NCBI GenBank assembly: GCA_050084515.1
Contig: CM114271.1
Span: 18,786,001-18,850,000 of the forward strand
Reading direction: 5' to 3'
DNA length: 64,000 nt
Source of the DNA: Blasia pusilla
Lineage: Eukaryota; Marchantiophyta; Marchantiopsida; Blasiales
Positions 44,137-58,000 of this stretch are shown here, piece after piece (position 1 is the first letter of the stretch; the number at the start of each line of letters is the position of its first letter). The notes beneath the pieces are model-generated. The model saw only the letters and a program-made list of their open reading frames with translations, did no database searches and was not told the DNA's origin. Position numbers and translations under genes: made by a program.

Positions 44137-45211
44137 CCCAATCGGAAGCCGGAGAAAATGCCTTTCGGCCAGATTGCCCGGCTGTCTGGAGTCAAAATTT
44201 TGCTTCCCCTAAGCCTCAACCCTAAACCATCATCTCCAGCTTTTCAGTACTTAAGTCTATATGATGCTCGTGGGTGCGATACACAGAAAATAAAGTTTCT
44301 CCCGTCAACACTCACTCTGTCCTCCTACCATTAGGGTCTGCCTCTCGCCCTGCTTCCCGCCCGCTCGAGCTCCTCAACAGCCATTCCTTTCCGCCAGAAG
44401 TGCATTTGAGCATCGGAGGAACAGCAGGAAAAACTCTGAAACTATCCTGCACCTGGAATTGGCCAACGGCCCCGAGCCTCCCTTCATGAATGCCTCAAAC
44501 AATCGTACCGGCAATGATCCCCCTCCCTGCTTCCGAACACGATTTCCTCCTCTTTCACACTCGGTCTCCACCACATTTCGGCCCGTCTAAGCTTCCTTTT
44601 CCAACCCTCCACCTTTGTTTCCTCTCCTCTACTTCCTTCCCCTTCCCACGTTACCCTCACGCCAAAGCACTCTCGACACCTCCTCGTTCTTCTCCGCCCG
44701 AGAGGTCCAACCTCTCAGACCGACCACAACCTGCACAAGCTGCAAAAATCACCTGTCACTCTCCATCAGTGCCCAAGGTCACACACCTGCCAACGATAAA
44801 GGATACGAAAGAGCACCACGGACAAGAGCCAAAGAAAAAGAGCCCCCGACTTCTCCAACAGAACAACGAACCCACCTTCGATCCGCCCTCCCTAGTTGCA
44901 GCGCCGCTAGTACGTGAGAGCCACCGCACCTCACCACCCTCTTTCTCCTCTTCCTCTTCCTCACGGAAACCCTCCACAACCTCCGAAGAAAGACCGAAGA
45001 AACCCAAGCACGCACGACCGGAAACCAAAGGCACCCGCACCCCAAAGACAAACCCGAACAGGAGCAAAAGGGACGGGGGAGGGGGGAAATGAAACAAAAT
45101 CAGAAAAGTGGACCCAAGAACGATAGGTGGGAGCGACAGGAATAATCCAAACGCCCGCCAATCCCTACACCCAAAAGAACCCGTAAAAATTATAGCGCTA
45201 ACCCCACACAC

Positions 45212-45214
<3 letters not shown>

Positions 45215-45247
<33 letters not shown>
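45215..45247 (+). repeat. (GA)n microsatellite
   Basis: About 16 uninterrupted GA units about 1.1 kb upstream of the trihelix start codon. GAGA tracts are common in plant 5' regions. Confidence 0.95.
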
Positions 45248-45249
<2 letters not shown>

Positions 45250-45700
45250 GCAGAATTCCTCGCGAGCGCACCGGAATAGGGCAGTCAGATCCTTCTTCTC
45301 CCCAATCCTGAAAGAAAAATACTACTCGATCTTCGAGCCCGCCAGGTCCGTGGTCCCTCCGGATCGTTCCGAGGAAAGATTGCACAATGCACACAAGTTG
45401 CACCCGCACGAGGAGGAGAGCGAACACGACGAAAATTAAAGAAAGCGAAGCAAACGAAAGCAAAACTCTTCTTCCTCGAAGGGACGACAAGTAAGGGACA
45501 CCCACACCCACACTCCTCCCGAGTCCCGACTCCCTTACCCGTCCTTCGTGGCTTGGGGCTGCTTTCCACTCTAACCTCTCCCCGCTCGCTCGCCGGCGTG
45601 CGAGCGTCTCGCTACAAGAGCTTGCGAACAGGCGTTTCCGTGTTTCATCCATCCGACCGACTCCGGGAAGGACCTATCCCTGACCGTAACCCGCTGATCA

Positions 45701-45785
45701 GACCGCTCCGGAGTTCGTGGTGTGGCCCACGCGCTCCCCGGACCTGAACCCATACGACCGCTGCGGAGTTTGTGGTGTGGCCCAC
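45701..45785 (+). repeat. 55-bp tandem duplication
   Basis: gaccgctccggagttcgtgg at 45701 recurs at 45756 as gaccgctgcggagtttgtgg, both followed by tgtggcccac. Confidence 0.8.
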
Positions 45786-48429
45786 CCGAGCACCGAGGCT
45801 GCTGGATTGCCTATGCGGCTGGCGGTCGGCGACGTACAGCTATGGAGCGGAGCCGGTGCTCATCGTCGGCGGGCAGGGAACCACGATGGCTATTTTGTTC
45901 TTTTTGTTAAATAAATAAATAAAGATATTTCTGTGGCTATATTTCCTCTCTCTCGCTCTTTCTTTCTTGAGTATACCCATTTTAATTGACCCTTTTTTGT
46001 CCTTTTGCTTACCTTCCTCTACATATACGGTCCACCTGATGAGCCCCCTCTTTCATGCGGTCCTCGCCAAACTAGTGCGCATTTAAACTCGTTGCATTGC
46101 TTGCAAAAAACTCCACGTGGGTTTCTAATGAGCGCCCTGTGGTCGTTCGATTATCTCTCCATCTCGTCATTCTTTATTTTGTTTCTAACAAGCACGCCAC
46201 ATAAGGCAAGGCGGCTAAACCTCTCCAAACGGCCTCTTTTATAGGACCTTTATTCATCCAGGAGCCAGGAAATAGCAACCTCTATATCCAAACCAACTTT
46301 AATCAATAATAGTATTTCTGATCATTGAAATCCTTTCGGCAGTCGCACTAAAAAAAGGCGGACTTTATTTCAAGCATATCCGGCGAGAGCTGTATTACAT
46401 GCATAATAGTGGGGTTCGCATACAAAATTATCACCTGATCATCTTGTGTAATATTGAAAGGTGTCGCATATAGGAAAGAAGATGCATCAAACCTCGTCGC
46501 TTTACAAGGTTTGAACAAAAGAGGGAAGATTTCTTTCCTTTTGAAGAAGATCCATATTCTTTTTTTAGTGTAGATTGTTTCACGTCATAGGAATATCCAC
46601 TCTTCAATATAACGGATTCAATCTCCCATATTAGAAAATAAAAGTATTAATTTTACTAATGACATGCAACGTGCATTTTGGTGTACGTTATATTATATGG
46701 TGACGGTGCTCCTCATGGGTGAAAAACATCCAAACCGGAGGAATAATACGAATTAAAAAAATATTCTGTTGGAATTGAAGTTCTAACAATTATGTTAATT
46801 CAATTTTTTATTACGTGTGTTGTAAAGGGAAGAGACTCAAATGCATACGTGTCATCAGTCATCACGGAAGGAAGGGGTTCTCAAACCCCTTTCTCTCTTA
46901 ATAATATAGAGTTCGCATGCCCATCCTTCACATGAAAATTTTTTATTTCAAAATTTGCATATAATTTTTATTTTCAAATGAATAAGAAGATTCCTATCTT
47001 TTAAATAATTTTCTTTTTTTAAAATTTAAATAAGACCCCACTCGCCTAAATAATTCCACAAAAGCTTAAATAATACTTACTCATCCCCCTCCTCTCCTCC
47101 ACCCAGAATACTACGCAATAATTAAATAAATAGTTAATTTTAATTTATTTCCCTCTCCCTTTCATTTTTCCTTCCCAAATTATCAAATGTGAATTAAGGG
47201 ACGAAATTTCAATCTTGTTACTATTTTATATTTTTAATTCACTATTTTTCTTTTAGTGCATATAGGGTCACCAAGTTTACATATATATTCATAATTCACC
47301 AATTTGGATCATATTGAAGTTGAATAAGTAATTTATATTTACAAAGAAAGAAAAAAAATAAAATTTGACATGACATGAAATTGTAAAATTATTTTTTTAT
47401 TAAAAAAATTTGAAAGAGTACAAAGAAAGGCAACAACATCCCAAGAAGGGAACAAGGTTGCACGAAAATTGACATCTCCACGGACATGCCATCCGAGTAC
47501 CCGCGCATCGCATCTGAGCCCGTTGAGCCCATAGCGTAGACCCAGGCTGGCCGAGCCCGCATCGGTTTTGTGGCCCGCGGTCAGCCCGCCCTACGAGCCT
47601 AGTTATGGGCTTGACGAGGTCTGCTGCAGCCTCCGTGTGGACCACAAAACCGATGCACGCTTGGCCAGCACACACCGATTTCTGTGCACCATTTCATTGA
47701 TTATAATCCCTTGTTACATGACATTCCACCACTAGATGGATGTGCAAGTCTTAAGGAAATTTATTTACATATTTTTAAATTTGATAAACACTTTAGATGT
47801 TGAAATTTTCCAATAAAGATATTGCGATTTAGACTTGGTATTTTCCATTGATTATTTTTATTTTCACTTTGGAACAATATTTTCCCATGAAAAAAAATTC
47901 AGCCACATCCTCATGCTTCCATCCATGAACTGAAAAAGGTTTCAAATTTTTTTTATAACTTGAAGTAAAGTGGAATACTCACAATTCTTCAATCTTGTAG
48001 TTTTCAAAAGCTACCATTACTTTTATATTAAAGAAAGTGGATGGTCTATGTATGATATAATTGAATACTAAATTATGATTTTTTATTTCTGAAATATATT
48101 TGGGTTTATTTTATTATGACCAATAATAAAATGACACGTCGCAACATGGGATATCAAGTTCCCTATTGCCCTATATTAGATTTTCAACCATTTATATCGG
48201 CCTACCAATAATTTGGACCCTATATTATAGTAGGACCTTACAAAATTCCAAGCCCCTTCACAACCAATTGCTTAAATATAATTTGATTATGTTTTAAATT
48301 TTTTTTAAAAACCCCTTTTCACCAAACTCATATGAAATGCTAATATCCTTGTGTGATGTCTTCAAGATAAATTGATCTATTGCATGTCTCATCCCATAAC
48401 TTAACTTTTTGATTCTTGTTACTGCACCC

Positions 48430-48469
48430 ACCATAGAACCTTTAGTTTGTGCAACTAAAGGTTCATGGT
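48430..48469. repeat. Short hairpin
   Basis: accatagaacctttagtt (48430-48447) pairs with aactaaaggttcatggt (48453-48469) with a single bulge and a five-base loop. Confidence 0.65.
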
Positions 48470-49392
48470 GCAATGAGTTGATGTGTCGAGTTGCATGGTT
48501 GCATTGCACACCACATCCAATGTTTGAGGCCATAAAGAATGAGGTAGACATTGGTGATAGGATTGACTTTAAATCAAAGTCTTAGAGTCTTATTGCAGTC
48601 CATATAGCACCACATCTTTGCAAGTTAGATAGACTTAGGAGATCTTGAGTGTTCAAGCTTATTGAGTTAAAATATTCTTATATTTGGTTTTCTTAAAGAG
48701 AATTGCTATCCTTAACGTTTTGAAGAGACCTTGGAGGTTCAAGAGCAAATGAAGTGGATGCTTGTTATGGAAGAAAACTTCAAGGCCACATTAGAGCCAC
48801 AGATTGTGAGTCAGATTCTTAGTCTTGTGAGTCAATTGCGAGCGCAACTCTAACAACATTGCAACTAGAATACAACTATGGTTTACTTCTTAGGACCTCC
48901 CAATGTAATTGTGGATAGGATCCTCTAAGTCCATGTTGGGTGCAAAGGCTACGTAAGAAGCACAATGCATATTTGTCTAAGGATGGTTCAAATTACAAAG
49001 TCTGACACTATCTTCAAATTGTGTTGAATGTCTTCCTCCTTTGGCTCTTAGAGATTGATGCCTGCCAAAAACCAATGAATTCCTCATTCTATGCGTTTGA
49101 GTCGAAGAAATTGAACATACCATGTGCCCCCAACAAGGTAGCTAGGCTACATACTTAAAAAAGTTGAAACAATCTTTGAAAATCTATCTCTACTTTCAAA
49201 CATTCGTACACAAAATTTGATGCAACTTCCATTGTAGGATGAGTTGATTTCAACTTCAAAGATGAGAAGTATTTTGTGCTTCCTTTGGGAGATGTGGAGG
49301 GTTTTATATTGTCTTCACTTAGAAGGGTCATTTCTTCAACAATCGATGCATATCCTCGTGTTGATTTTCCTTAGGATGAGATTGCTTGCTAT

Positions 49393-49609
49393 GACCCATC
49401 CTCTCCAAGAAAGGTATGGGTCATACCATGTTTGGTCATACTCTAGTTTCTGAGATGTCTTGGAGAGGATGGGTCCTACCTTTGTTTGGCCTACGGCATA
49501 GCAAGGATGTTCGGTATGTTTGGTCATACCATGGATGTTTGGTCATAACATCCATGGTATGTTTGGTCATACCATGGATGTTTGGACGTAGGACCCATCC
49601 TCTCCAAGA
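49393..49609. repeat. Cluster of direct and inverted repeats
   Basis: The 18-mer gacccatcctctccaaga occurs at 49393-49410 and 49592-49609 and in inverted form at 49458-49475. Between them, ggtatgtttggtcatacc and ccatggatgtttgg words alternate in direct and inverted orientation, so the segment can fold in several ways. It may be a rearranged foldback element. Confidence 0.75.
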
Positions 49610-52015
49610 AAGGTATACAAGACATCAATATTTTCGGAGGTTTCAACATGTTGATCTCTTACTTTGATGATTCAAGGCACTATAAGGGATTTCTGCTTGC
49701 TTGTGTGTGTCTTGCAAATCAAAATTTCAGATTTGTGGTTGCTTTGCAGCTGTGCACATCGTGGGATTATGATGCAACTATTGCCTAAATTGCAACTAAT
49801 ATCTTGATCCTGACTTCTCACAATCACATGATGTTTGAAAGTCCCCATAGCCACAAGATAATTGCAAGCTACCTTTCAATTGTCAATCGCAAGGTAGTGG
49901 AGTGGACTCGAAAGAAAATTGGAAACCATAGTCACAAACAAAAAAAGCAGACTTAACACCACCACCACACCCCCCTCCCCCCCCCTTCAAGCTTAGAGAA
50001 CAAGACATTCGATTAATATTGGAGGGCATCTAGATTAGTATTGGAGAGTGTCCCTTCATTTAAAAAATTCCCTCTTGTCCACATTTGGCCCTCACGACCA
50101 ATAAGATTGCTCAATTTCTCAACTAACGGAATCATTTAAGGTTGATTAAAAAATCAACAATTTTGGATGTTAATTACACATTAATCATTTACGCCGAATG
50201 CACATCCGTACACTAGTGTATGTTGAATGCAAATCAAGAAGCCCTAGAGTGATGATAGTTCCAAAGATAACTCTTAATGAGAATTTCATAAGGGGTCTCT
50301 TAAACAGTTTCTTCTTAAAAAAAGCCTTGGCTCATAGATTACACCCCTTCAAGTAATGATGCAGATGTTGACTATGGCCCTCTCTAGATTAGGCACTCAC
50401 ATGAGGATAGTTTCAAATGCAACCAAACATCCATGGAGAGTCTCAAAATTCGGTAGCAAATGAGATTGCAACATCATCATTGTTGATCAATACGGATGAC
50501 TTTACATAATTACTTGTAGTCGACTTGCAGAGAAAACCCTTTGATTGGTGGAGAGAAACTCCAAACCCTATTGGACTTGATTGCTACGTAACTCCCTCGA
50601 ACATTGGAGAGCTGGATGCTCAAGCAACCCAGTTGATTGTGGAGAGAAAAACTAAACCTTCATATGCTGTGAAGCCCGAAACCCTTATGCGCTTGAACGC
50701 TCGCACAGCCATTTCTTGAGTGAAACCCTAGGCCCAGGTTCTACTCGGACCGAAATGCCTGCTACATTAGAAAACCCTTTCATTGCATAAGTCCAACTTC
50801 AGAACTCGTGTTCTTGGAGGCTTGCATGCTGGGAAAACCCTAAACCATCCTGTCCTAAAGACCTGCAAGCTCAAAAAACCCCTTTTCGACTGCTAGGGTG
50901 AAACCCTGAAAAATGTTGTACGTGGGAGGCTTACATGCTTAAGAAACCCTTCCACTGCTGGGGTGAAACCCAACATCATCTTTTGCTTCGATGCATGAGA
51001 ATCTCCTTGCAACTGATGAGCTTTAATACCCATTAATTCCTGCAGTGAAATCTTAATCCCAGATTCTGTCATGCGCTCGGAGGTCAGCTTGCTGCCAATC
51101 TGGAAACCGAGAAATGAAGTTTCGGGTTTCATCCTCGGAACCAACGACTGACTAATTCAACATCTGCTAACCTCTAGTTAGACTTGCTCCTTTCCAGCTC
51201 CGCACTCAGCATGTGATTAAGAAGGTTTTCCACTCGTGTATCTCGCCCCCTACACAAAGCAAAGAAGGAAAAAGGACAAGATATGTAAGGTATTGGAACC
51301 AAGAATAGTTATAAAAGTAACGATATGATGTTACTTCGTTCAAATGCGGAAAATATAGCATGAAATCTTCAAAACATAATGTAACCAAGAAAAAGAAAAG
51401 CACTTGTTTCAGTTTTGTAGGCGAGAATTGTTTTGGGCAGTGAAGACCACAACAGAGTTTACAGATCATGTCAGTTTCCTAGCCTTGTATCCGGGGTTTG
51501 GAGGATGTCTCAATAACACTAACCTTCTTGCTCTCTCTCGTTTTGCGAGTTGTGGATCCTTCCTTGCCTACACACAAAGAGAGGAGGTGGAAAGTTTCAG
51601 CCCGCACCTTTCAACACATTCTTTCTTATTATCTGGAATCTGAAATTATATCTGGTTATCAATGCTTGGCAACAAGTCTCTGAATTGCCAAGGGTTCCTG
51701 AAGTCCAAAGATCTTCCCATCAACTAGGAAAGGAAATGAAATGAAATCATAAGGGGCAATCAGAGTACATTCTAACAGCCCATCACTGCTTTCTTTCTTT
51801 CAGCTGATGACATAAGATCACTAGCCCAGTGCTGACCATAACTTCGGAATCCATCTGGACCAACCACAAGATATGGAAAATTCGCAGCCTTTCAATGACA
51901 TTTTGGAAGACCATGGAAACTGAACAGGAGAAGTCAGAGGATATGGAGCATGTCTTCATATTATTGCGGAAATCCACTCCACTCTCAATTTTACAGTATC
52001 TGACAAAGGACATAC

Positions 52016-55000
52016 CGTATGCCTCTCATCACTACAACTGGCGTCATCAGAATGTTTTGATTCCTCATTCATGTCTATCTCAGCAAAGAATGCCTCCAGA
52101 ACAAACGCTACGACCTGTCGACAAGAAATCCACGAAAAGAACCCAAAGATGAGAACAAACATTGTACCACTCATTTGCAAGGTCTAAATGATCAAATGAC
52201 ATTCAAAAGTAGAGATCATTACTGGAGCACCACTCCAGTGGGGGTGGGGGTGGGCTCCCTATGAGACAGTAAGATATTTTTCCCATACCAAATTGAGAAT
52301 GACGAGTATGCCAAAAACGTAGAAGCTGATAAAATAAGCAGCTGCCCACCATTCTACTGTTAGAGCTCCATAGGTCTGCAAAGCAACTACCATCAGTGGT
52401 TGAAACGAGGACTTCACAGGTCAAAATTACTGGCGAATAATAGAAACTCAACATGAAATGGGAATTTCAAATCTTTAACAGACTCGTGCTTAGCAAAATA
52501 GTGGGCTCAAAGTTTAATGTACAATCATCACAAGTAGGGTCATTCTTTGCAATCAGCACTATTCCAGCACCCAAGGTCACCTGCACGAAACCAGCTAATG
52601 GCGTACCTCCATCCAAACTTGCCAGTTTCCCATGACAAGAACATTGAATAAGGTCACCATGCCTGATGGATAATCATTGAAGTTGTGCACCATATAGCTG
52701 TGATATTTGTCAAGGTTTAGTTCTCTTGCTAGTCTTCTTCAACAGATTTGAATGTTCATGTCAAATTCCATTTTAGAACATTGTGACGATTGGTCCACAA
52801 GGAGTATTGAGTGATGGGTAATTTCCTAGAGAAAAGTTGGTTAGTTGTACAATCTTAGATAAAAATGAATGCACAAATATCCGATCAAGCATATGAGAGT
52901 TCTTTCGCATCTACTTACAACAAAAAATAAACGTAAATGTAGCTCTCAAAGAAAGCTTCTTAGCAACATCATGAGTGCTAGAAAGTTGAAAAGTAAGAAC
53001 TGGAGCTGGATACTCATTCTCCATCATAGATGTTCCCTCCAACTTGGGATTTCCTACATACACATGTCCACCAAAGACCTGAAGATACACATCAACCACA
53101 GGCCAAAATCCACGTATTAGTTAATGTCAGCTATCATCTGACTAGTCCACACCTGAATATGTCATTTAAGGACTTCAGTACAGATTCCAGAATTGATCAA
53201 AATTAAGCGATTGGTCAAAACGTAGTTGAAATGAATATGAAGGAGTATATTTGAACTTCCAAGGAGACTAGGGGCTGAGTGACAGACGATACCAGGACAG
53301 TAGATGTTCATGATGGAACTGGATCTGGGCAAGCATACCAAAGAAAGCAAGCTATTTCTCAGAAATCCTTCAGAAATCTAGTTTTAAGCTCTTCAGGGTG
53401 GTCGTCCTTGGACGTAGACCTCTGTTAAGCAGTCCAGGCGCTTCGGATTGCTTAGCTGAGAAAATTATCGGTAGGACAGAGTCTTTCTGAAAGTGAAGGA
53501 GATCTCCCTCTTATCTCAGAACATTGAGTAGACGAGGAGCCTGTGACTTTCATCTTCAACTATGTGAAGAGGCTAAGGCGGGGTTAGAAGACCCTTGGGA
53601 ATTTGAGGTGAATCTAAACGAAGTGTGAGATTCACCTGTACGCCGATACTGCAATAGATACACATGAGAAAAAAGTTGATGCCCAAATATGGAAGAAGAT
53701 TTGGAATGAGGCTGATAAATGTCGCCACTTTCACACGGTACCTCTCCACCAGCATTAGCACTCTCACGAGTCTCAAAAGTCGTGCGATGAGTAGATAACG
53801 AATCCTGCATCATGGCAGAGTTCACGGACATTTAAGCAATCATAACTCTACTGGGATCAATACTCTCACGAATCCAGCAAGATTCCAGTCACTTCATGCC
53901 ACCTATCACCTAGTTCCCTTAGTTGTAACCCAGCTTACGTGTTGCGCTTGTATGTGGCGAGTCTAGACAGATCATTTGATATCTTTGTCCAGATTTTGTT
54001 AATCCTTGTAAAGAGGGAATAGACAGCCAAATAGACAGCCAAATATAAAAGAGGATGCGGAAACCCAGTATGGAAAAAATCAACTAGGGGGACTCGATGA
54101 CTCAACCACCAACAAAGCCACAACTGGACAGCAGGAGGTGACAAAAAGACACTTCAAAGACCCACAATTCCAACCTAGAAGTAGATTGTAAAGAGGGAAA
54201 TGTTACCATTCTGTGTTTGTTAGTATGGGCAGACCGTTGGGCAAGGCCATTGCAAAAGTTTCACCGATGACTGCAAGAATGGTACAGGTCAGCTCTCTTA
54301 TACCATTGCATAAACAGTTTTGAGATGCAGTTACCAAGCGTAATGGCATCTGATATATTAAGTTGTCAGTCCTACACTAGGCAGTCCATGCACGCATAAG
54401 ATATCATAACCAATGGAGCCTGAAAGATAGAAGGTTACTAAACCTGCTCTTAATTACCAGGGCATTTCTCAAGAAAGACAACTCATGGGCAAGTATTTTT
54501 GCTACCTGCAACTTCTAACCCTGCGATAGGTATTTTCCCCAGAAGGACTGGAAAAGGATTTGAAGTGATATATCAAGTTCAATTTTTTTTGCAATTACCA
54601 ATAATCCATGTAATGACAAAGTCAAATCGATTTTGACCAGAACGCCAGTAGTTCTGGAAGCCATAAACCAGCACCTTAAGGGCCAACTCCACCAGGTAAA
54701 CCCATCCTGCAACCAACATCCATATGAAGACAGTTCGATCGTGTTGTTTCCCATGATCCCTCCGCCAAACTTACGTTCAATTCTTTGTGAACTGAAAGAC
54801 AAGCCCTGTGTCTTAACTTAGGTGTTTGAGGTGAGTATGCTCAAAGGCGACTTGCCGTTGTATAGATTGCTTCTTGGAAGGCTACCACGAATTGTTCCCA
54901 TGCCCACAGTTCACACAATGAGCATGAATACAGAAAACTTCACACACCAATTTTCACGGAACCGCATTCCAAGGTCCCTTCAAGTGTGTCATACTGTGGA

Positions 55001-58000
55001 TAAATAGCTACACCTTAGTATATGATCTATATCACGCTTTCACAACCACTCCATAGAAAAACTCGGGTAAAATGCACTGTACCAAATATGAGTTCAAATT
55101 CCTGCCAGAACTTTTGAGATTTGTCGTTCTCTAAATCCAGCTGCAAACAGGAAGACAGTAAGAGAAATCATTGGCAAATTTAGCCATTATAGTCTTCTAT
55201 GATGACAGTGCTACGTAAATCGCAAATGAAAGTAAAATCCTTACATTCGTAAGGCAAGTGAAAATGTTACTATCTCAGAAACTAGAGAATGACCTGGTTT
55301 CAGAGGACTACGGAAGCAATCATGCCACATGTCCTGACTTCTGTCCCACTCGTTGAAACAAATTGACACTTGGACCTGTGAACTACATACTGAGAAGAGT
55401 CAGAAACAATGCTAATAGGAACAAGCAGGAGTACAAATGATTGGAATCCATTCCAAGCGATCAAAGTTCATACCGTGGTTTCCACAACAACTGTTATCAA
55501 ATTAAGCATGAGTATTCCAACAATAATGTACTCAAAATATCTGCTCCTCACAAACTGTCGGAGTGCCCCAAAAGTGCGGGAGTTGTAGAATGCAGGAAAC
55601 TCCTCGAGCCACTGTGGCTGAAAGTATCAGGGACACCCGATACTGAATTAGTAAAAGACTACAAGTACACAAGGTAGCAACAATGGTAGTTAGCAGCACT
55701 ACTGATGGGTAATCAGATCAGCTGCTGTACCATCTCTTGTTTGTCAAACTTAAGAGAGATTGCTCCACAAAGATCTGCAAATTCATCCTTGTTGATCTGC
55801 ACGGAACAAGATTCCTAGTTATTTGCGTGTAAAGAAACTTGACAGTACAAAATACCAAGCCATCCCCCAATAGAGAGATGTTTTTCCGGTTCAGCTATTT
55901 GTATGCAACTCATCACCATTTCTAAGCCAAAATTTCTGCTAGGAGTGACCTAACCATAAATGATATAACCAGCTGAATTGAGATCCGATCCAGACAGGGC
56001 ATTCAATCTGTATTTTGATAGAGTTGAAATCTACACTTGAACCATTAAAAGAAAGCTAGAGCAGCCCATTAGTGAGTGCTTCTCCTTGTTCCTACTTCGC
56101 CTCCTTACAGATTTACAGTGGAACAACTACAATCACCAGTTCTTATGAATACTCTAAGATAGGTTTACTCAATTTTCTTTGTACAGGTTCGAAAGTGACT
56201 TGCTTAAGCTCTGGACAATCCAATGCCTAACAACTCCCTCGCTAAACTTTACCTTAACTCTCAAGGATCATTCAATTTCTACGAGCGACTAGTTTAGAAT
56301 GTGAGTGTCTGATAAGTACCTTGAAATCACCGCTATCATCCAAAGCAAGGAAGACAGCTTCCATATCACTCTCATCGATTTTGGGAAGCGTTCTGCAATT
56401 TCGGTCCAGCCAGACGTCTAGCTGTTAACCCTGGTTTGAATGCATACACAAGATATGACCATAAAGTAAAGATGACAAACCTAAGAAACTCTCCCGCTGT
56501 TCGAAGTTCCAAAGGCCACAGAAATCGACGTCATGAGATCCCTCCAAAATTTCAAAACCTTCTCAAACCGAAGTCTTTTGACACATTCCACACTTGTACC
56601 TGTAATTGTTTAACTGTCCAAAAAGTTTTGAACATTGATAAAGGTCGAGATAGCCTCGTTTCTGTAGCAAACAATGTTGTCAGGTTCCTAAAATGAGTAG
56701 TGTTTCATATTAGAGATATGAATGTATCCACAGAATATAATTCTTGCAAACAACAGTTTATATGGTTACTCACATAAGACATTTAACATATAATAACCAG
56801 AGGTATGCTTTAAGTCAGAAGAAATGCCTAAGGACATGAGAGATCCCACTGGCACAAAGATTAGCAATTTTTGACGGCTTGACTAATGTTGGCACCTCAC
56901 AATCAAGATCTTTAACCAGATTGAACAGGGAACTGCATTCCCTGTTCTGGATATCCTACTTCATGACTCCAAATTCTGAAAGCTGAGCAATTTATGACCA
57001 GTGCGCTAAATAGGGTATCTATCTTCTATCTTTTTACATTTCCTTCCAAGATCTGCCACATGATTCAAGTTCAGGTGGCCTCACTTCCTCATCAAGAAGG
57101 TTGAATGTGGACTCCAAAATGGAGTTCCTCTTATCGTCCATTCGTGCCAAATGTGCTGCTAGCTGAATACATTTTTAGCACAAAAAAGTGAGAACCATAA
57201 ACCTATCATTTAAGCCAAGAAGATGGCAATCAGTACGAACTTGGAAAATCTAGACATCGACGTGCACGTGAATAAGTTTACAAACTACATAAATGTCGGG
57301 ATCGCCAACACAGACCAACCAAAGTGAAGTGAAACTACAGATCATGATTTACAGATAACAGAATGAGCAGGCATAACTCATGAAATCCTATCCTTCGAAT
57401 TCTTCCAAGTGACGACTATTTCATCGCATGATCAATAACCAAACTTGGGAATGAAATTTTGTCTCCCCTAAAATTTCTTCCATTTAAAATAGAGAGATTC
57501 GAAGTGGTATTCAATGTGAGCACGATGCACTTACCTGACCCTTGAAGCTATCATACACAACGGCAAGGACTAGATTAGTGACAAAGTACACTCCAAGAAG
57601 GATGTACAGGATGAAGAATGTACACGAGAAGCGCGACGATCTGGCAACCAACTGATTAAAGTAAGTTGATGGAAGACAAATCTACTCCACAAAGGCCTCG
57701 TCACATTGACAAATCGTCACCATAGGATGGCAAATTTTTGAGCCAAGAACATCTTTGAACAAATATTACTTAGTGCAACCCTCCAGACATCTTCCCTTGT
57801 AGAACACATGTTGATAGCTTAAGCAAACCCTAAAAAGGATGATAGTACTTTCGCTAGGATAGTCAAATAAGCTGCTTGAACGTAAGAGTGCAGAAAATTG
57901 AAAGAAGTACAATTCTGCTGCACTTGCTCTCCACCAACTCAACTATGCAACCAGATAACTCCAACAGCTTATGAAGTCACATAAACCAGTATAAATATAG

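Larger units (their letters stand above)
44137..46250. other. GC-rich region upstream of the trihelix gene
   Basis: CpG-rich, probably promoter and 5' UTR of the trihelix gene (minus strand). It contains a (GA)n tract and a 55-bp duplication. Several long open frames on both strands overlap here, but their composition is low-complexity and no domain is recognisable, so I do not call them genes. Confidence 0.5.
46251..52015. other. AT-rich intergenic region
   Basis: No supported gene. Features seen: a separated 15-bp perfect inverted pair (gcatcggttttgtgg 47559-47573 and its inverse 47641-47655) in a GC-rich island of about 250 bp, a hairpin at 48430-48469, an inverted/tandem repeat cluster (49393-49609), and loosely repeated aaaccct words around 50530-50990. 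The last part (about 50900-52015) may contain the unresolved 3' exons and UTR of TPC1. Confidence 0.45.

Noticed and set aside
44756-45652. 298-codon open frame on the minus strand upstream of the trihelix gene
   Set aside because: Composition is low-complexity, it runs through the (GA)n tract as a Leu-Ser repeat, no domain is recognisable, and overlapping frames on both strands are equally open in this GC-rich stretch.
47400-47675. 91-codon minus-strand frame in a GC-rich island
   Set aside because: No domain. The island contains a separated inverted pair and looks like a repeat remnant. It could be the 3' tail of a LINE or similar element, but there is no reverse transcriptase to support that.
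50890-51144. Possible last exon of TPC1 (83-codon minus-strand frame)
   Set aside because: A plausible acceptor precedes it, but the peptide does not resemble the TPC1 C-terminal tail, so I left the 3' end of the gene unresolved.
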